DNA of 64,000 nt. Origin: Flavisolibacter longurius. Its GTDB lineage: Bacteria > Bacteroidota > Bacteroidia > Chitinophagales > Chitinophagaceae. Position numbers and translations under genes: made by a program. Shown in pieces: positions 61,459-64,000 of this stretch (position 1 is its first letter; every line of letters begins with the position of its first letter). The stretch is from assembly GCA_013327885.1 (NCBI GenBank), contig JABUMY010000002.1, positions 248,001 to 312,000 on the forward strand, written 5' to 3'. The notes below the pieces were generated by a model. That model did no database searches. It saw only the letters and a program-made list of their open reading frames with translations, and was not told where the DNA came from.

Positions 61459-63648
61459 ATGCAGCACGACAGCACCAACACCGTTTTTTCGCTTGCCGCC
61501 GACTTGGTTAATTACACCTCGCGGCACCTTTTCCTGACCGGTAAGGCCGGTACGGGCAAAACCACGTTTTTGAAATACATCAAAGCGCACAGCAAAAAAA
61601 ACACGGTGGTGGTGGCGCCAACCGGCGTGGCGGCCATCAATGCCGGCGGTGTAACGATGCACTCTTTCTTCCAGTTGCCCTTTGGACCATTTGTGCCGGC
61701 ATCGCTGAAAAATTTTTCTTCGGGTGGCGGTGCTACCGACAAGCACAGTCTTTTTAAGAACATCTTTTTTTCGGGCAGCAAGCGGGAACTTTTGCAGGAG
61801 CTGGAGCTGCTTATCATTGATGAAGTGAGCATGGTGCGTTGCGATATGCTGGATGCGATGGATACCATCCTGCGTCATTTCCGCCGCAAATACAACGAGC
61901 CTTTTGGCGGCGTGCAGGTGCTTTATATTGGCGATATGTACCAGTTGCCGCCGGTTATTCCGCAGCACGAATGGAATATCCTAAGTGAGCATTACAACAG
62001 CCCATTCTTCTTTGACGCCAAAGTGGTTCAGGAAATGCCGCCGCTTTATATTGAGCTGAAGAAGATCTACCGGCAGAATGAGCAGCATTTTATCGACATC
62101 CTGAACCGCATCCGCGACAATGCGCCCCAACGCGATGACCTGCAGGAACTGAACAACCGCTACAACCCGGCCTTTAGCGCACCGGAAGGAAAAAAATTCA
62201 TCACCCTGACCACGCACAACCGCAAGGCTGATGTGATCAATGAGGCGGAACTAAAAAAACTACCCGGTAAGCTACACACCTTCACAGCCGAGATCAAAGG
62301 CGAATTTTCGGACAAGGCTCTGCCCACCGATTTTAACCTGCAACTGAAAGTAGGGGCACAGGTCATGTTCATTAAAAACGATTCGGGCACCGAAAGACGG
62401 TATTACAACGGCAAGCTGGCCCTTGTAAAAAAAATCTCCGGTGAAGAGATCACTGTAGCCATGGACGGTGCCGATGACCTGGTGCTGGAAAAAGAAGAAT
62501 GGAAAAACATTCGGTACAACTATAACAAAGAGAAGAACGATATCGAAGAAGAAGAGTTGGGAAGCTTTCAGCAGTTCCCGGTGCGGCTGGCTTGGGCCAT
62601 TACCATTCATAAAAGCCAGGGCCTTACGTTTGAACGGGCCGTGATCGATGCCGGGGCTTCTTTTGCCGCTGGCCAGGTGTACGTGGCCCTCAGCCGCTGT
62701 ACCTCGCTGGAAGGTCTGGTGCTTCATTCAAAAATTCATCCCTATGCCATTTCCACCGACCGTCGGGTGATTGAATTTGCCCAACGCGAAGAGGATGATG
62801 AGCACCTGCAGCAATTGCTCCGGGAAGAAAAAGAAAAATTCCAGGCAGAAATGCTGGTGAAAACCTTCAACTGGAGCAAAGTGCTTTCGGCCCTGCACGA
62901 CTGGAGAGAAAGCATTGCCGGTAAAAAACTGCCCGACCCGGATGGCACCCTTGCACTTTGTACCGAATTGATGACAAAAGCCGCAGCGCAGGCCACCGTA
63001 GCAGACAAGTTCCAGGCGCAGTTGCAGCAGATCATTGCCGGCGGCGACAAAGACCTTTTGCAGCAACGGGTAAACAAAGCCATTCTGTATTTCGCCAAAG
63101 CGCTGGCCGACGAAATCATCCTACCCCTGCAGCAACATCTCTCCTCGCTTCGCTTTGCCAGCAAGATCACGAAGTACGTAAAAGATTTACGTGTGACCGA
63201 AGCCGTTATATTGCAGCAATTGGAGAAACTCAACAAGATCGTTTTTGCCGACCTTTCCTTTGTGCAGTATGAAGCACCTGCGGTACAAGCGCAAACGCCT
63301 GTTACGGCTCCCGCCAAAAAAGAAAAAGCAGTGAAAGGAGCCAGCAAGGGCGACACGCTGGCTCTTTTCCGCGAAGGCAAATCAATGGAAGAAATTGCAA
63401 GCCTTCGCAACCTGGCCATCAGCACCATCGAAAGCCATCTTTCTTCTTTTGTTTATACGGGAGAACTGGAACTGGACGAATTGGTGTTGCCGGTCCGGAG
63501 TAAGGCTATTCTGAAAGTGATAGAAGACGTTGGCATGACAGCCACCACCATCAAGCAACAACTCCCGGAAGAATATTCATACGGCGAGATCAGGGCCGTG
63601 ATGAATTTTTACCGCCTGCAGCAGGAACGCAAAGGGCAAACGGCATAG
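61459..63648 (+). CDS. Pif1/RecD-like AAA+ helicase with C-terminal HTH (729 aa)
   Basis: Superfamily 1B motifs: LFLTGKAGTGKTTFLKYI, VVVAPTGVAAINAGGVTMHS, LLIIDEVSMVRCDMLD, GDMYQLPPV, and near the end of the core AITIHKSQGLTFERAVIDAG with VYVALSRCTSLEGL. This is the Pif1-like organisation (5'-3' helicase). After residue 440 comes a helical region, then a low-complexity linker (QAQTPVTAPAKKEKAVKGA), and an HTH (LFREGKSMEEIASLRNLAIS) plus a final domain, as in HTH_40/RQC-type tails. Start ATG 61459. Monocistronic. Confidence 0.9.
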   Translation: MQHDSTNTVFSLAADLVNYTSRHLFLTGKAGTGKTTFLKYIKAHSKKNTVVVAPTGVAAINAGGVTMHSFFQLPFGPFVPASLKNFSSGGGATDKHSLFKNIFFSGSKRELLQELELLIIDEVSMVRCDMLDAMDTILRHFRRKYNEPFGGVQVLYIGDMYQLPPVIPQHEWNILSEHYNSPFFFDAKVVQEMPPLYIELKKIYRQNEQHFIDILNRIRDNAPQRDDLQELNNRYNPAFSAPEGKKFITLTTHNRKADVINEAELKKLPGKLHTFTAEIKGEFSDKALPTDFNLQLKVGAQVMFIKNDSGTERRYYNGKLALVKKISGEEITVAMDGADDLVLEKEEWKNIRYNYNKEKNDIEEEELGSFQQFPVRLAWAITIHKSQGLTFERAVIDAGASFAAGQVYVALSRCTSLEGLVLHSKIHPYAISTDRRVIEFAQREEDDEHLQQLLREEKEKFQAEMLVKTFNWSKVLSALHDWRESIAGKKLPDPDGTLALCTELMTKAAAQATVADKFQAQLQQIIAGGDKDLLQQRVNKAILYFAKALADEIILPLQQHLSSLRFASKITKYVKDLRVTEAVILQQLEKLNKIVFADLSFVQYEAPAVQAQTPVTAPAKKEKAVKGASKGDTLALFREGKSMEEIASLRNLAISTIESHLSSFVYTGELELDELVLPVRSKAILKVIEDVGMTATTIKQQLPEEYSYGEIRAVMNFYRLQQERKGQTA

Positions 63649-63694
63649 CGGGTATGGCGTACCGTTTGTAATCATTGCTCCAATAAGCATGGCT

Positions 63695-64000
63695 ATGAAA
63701 CGAACGGTTTTTTTTCTCTTTCTCCTCTCCTTTTTTATTGGTTGCAAACCCGGTAAAGGTTTGTTTGGCACCAAGCGTCCACACGAAGAATATGCGCAAA
63801 AATTAAGAACCGCAGGCTTGGAACAAACAGCGTTAGGACGCCAGTGGTTTGCCGCGGCTGATAAGGCGCTTTCGTCGCCGCAAACGGTAATACTTCCCTA
63901 TAAAGAGATCGGTTATTTTGGGGCCGAAAAGCCAGGTGCCACTGGATTAAAGTTTACCGCAAAGCGGGGCGAAAAATTGCACTTCCTGGTACAGGCCAAT
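63695..64000 (+). CDS. Partial lipoprotein, possibly an M23 peptidase N-terminus
   Basis: The gene begins at ATG 63695 (an in-frame ATG at 63689 is also possible) and runs off the right edge after 102 codons. The start is a lipoprotein signal (MKRTVFFLFLLSFFIGC), then LFGTKRPHEEYAQKL and LPYKEIGYFGAEKPGATG. I recall this opening from large M23-containing lipoproteins of Chitinophagaceae, but the catalytic domain is outside the window, so the identity is tentative. Confidence 0.65.
   Translation, partial: MKRTVFFLFLLSFFIGCKPGKGLFGTKRPHEEYAQKLRTAGLEQTALGRQWFAAADKALSSPQTVILPYKEIGYFGAEKPGATGLKFTAKRGEKLHFLVQAN

Overview
The window looks like a chromosome segment of a Bacteroidota bacterium, most likely family Chitinophagaceae. 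The reasons are: secreted proteins ending in type A T9SS sorting domains (1205-2368, 52079-55552); a TonB-dependent receptor with a carboxypeptidase-regulatory-like N-terminus; a conserved Bacteroidota-type run of coaX, outer-membrane protein and lptC; Bacteroidota -7 promoter boxes (TAnnTTTG and the variant TACCTTCG); and few Shine-Dalgarno sites. The family is inferred from protein flavour, not from a marker gene. I see no rRNA, tRNA, CRISPR array, prophage or transposase.

Layout. 1-6.2 kb: two envelope proteins, a T9SS-exported protein, a KdnB-type Kdo 8-oxidase, a lipoprotein and a tandem pair of HTH paralogues. 6.4-9 kb: a tightly overlapping operon of a secreted protein and two nucleotide-dependent dehydrogenases. 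9.1-14 kb: a lone TonB-dependent receptor, a small membrane protein and lysS. 14-18 kb: repeats, a small disordered protein, a dioxygenase-fold lipoprotein, a SnoaL-like protein, an HSDL2-type SDR and an aldo/keto reductase. 18.4-24.2 kb: a minus-strand envelope block (O-antigen ligase, family 2 glycosyltransferase, LON-domain protein, coaX, outer-membrane barrel, lptC) interrupted by unusual inverted short-repeat arrays. 24-35 kb: MeaB, M48 protease, GT1 glycosyltransferase, TypA/BipA, a coupled nucleotidyltransferase and small-protein pair, amine oxidase, two diacylglycerol-kinase-type lipid kinases, SurE. 35-46.9 kb: a membrane-anchored patatin phospholipase, heme A synthase, RNase HII, further glycosyltransferases, an aminotransferase, and a nicotinamide riboside module (PnuC plus NadR-type kinase). 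47-64 kb: M23 peptidases, an NFU protein, exported RidA, D-lactate dehydrogenase, a 1157-residue CotH-kinase T9SS protein with a nearly perfect 636-bp internal duplication, UvrD/PcrA, SSB and a Pif1/RecD-like helicase.

The genes are mainly housekeeping and cell-envelope functions. LptC, O-antigen ligase, the GT2 enzyme, KdnB and the GT39 enzyme fit lipopolysaccharide building. PnuC plus the riboside kinase fits NAD salvage. MeaB, TypA, LysS, RNase HII, UvrD and SSB are core functions.

The most unusual signal is non-coding. At eight places, degenerate 6-8-nt motifs are repeated in tandem and arranged as two inverted arms at the 3' end of a gene (around 2.4, 19.0, 21.2, 22.0, 22.9, 40.5, 44.0 and 48.4 kb). 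The architecture is shared, but the repeated word mostly differs between loci, and in places the arms form the ends of coding regions. A second element of about 480 bp occurs twice (17972-18456, 37707-38182), in the same orientation and next to a stop codon each time. Two genes shorter than 60 codons were also found (30075-30251 and 42220-42339).
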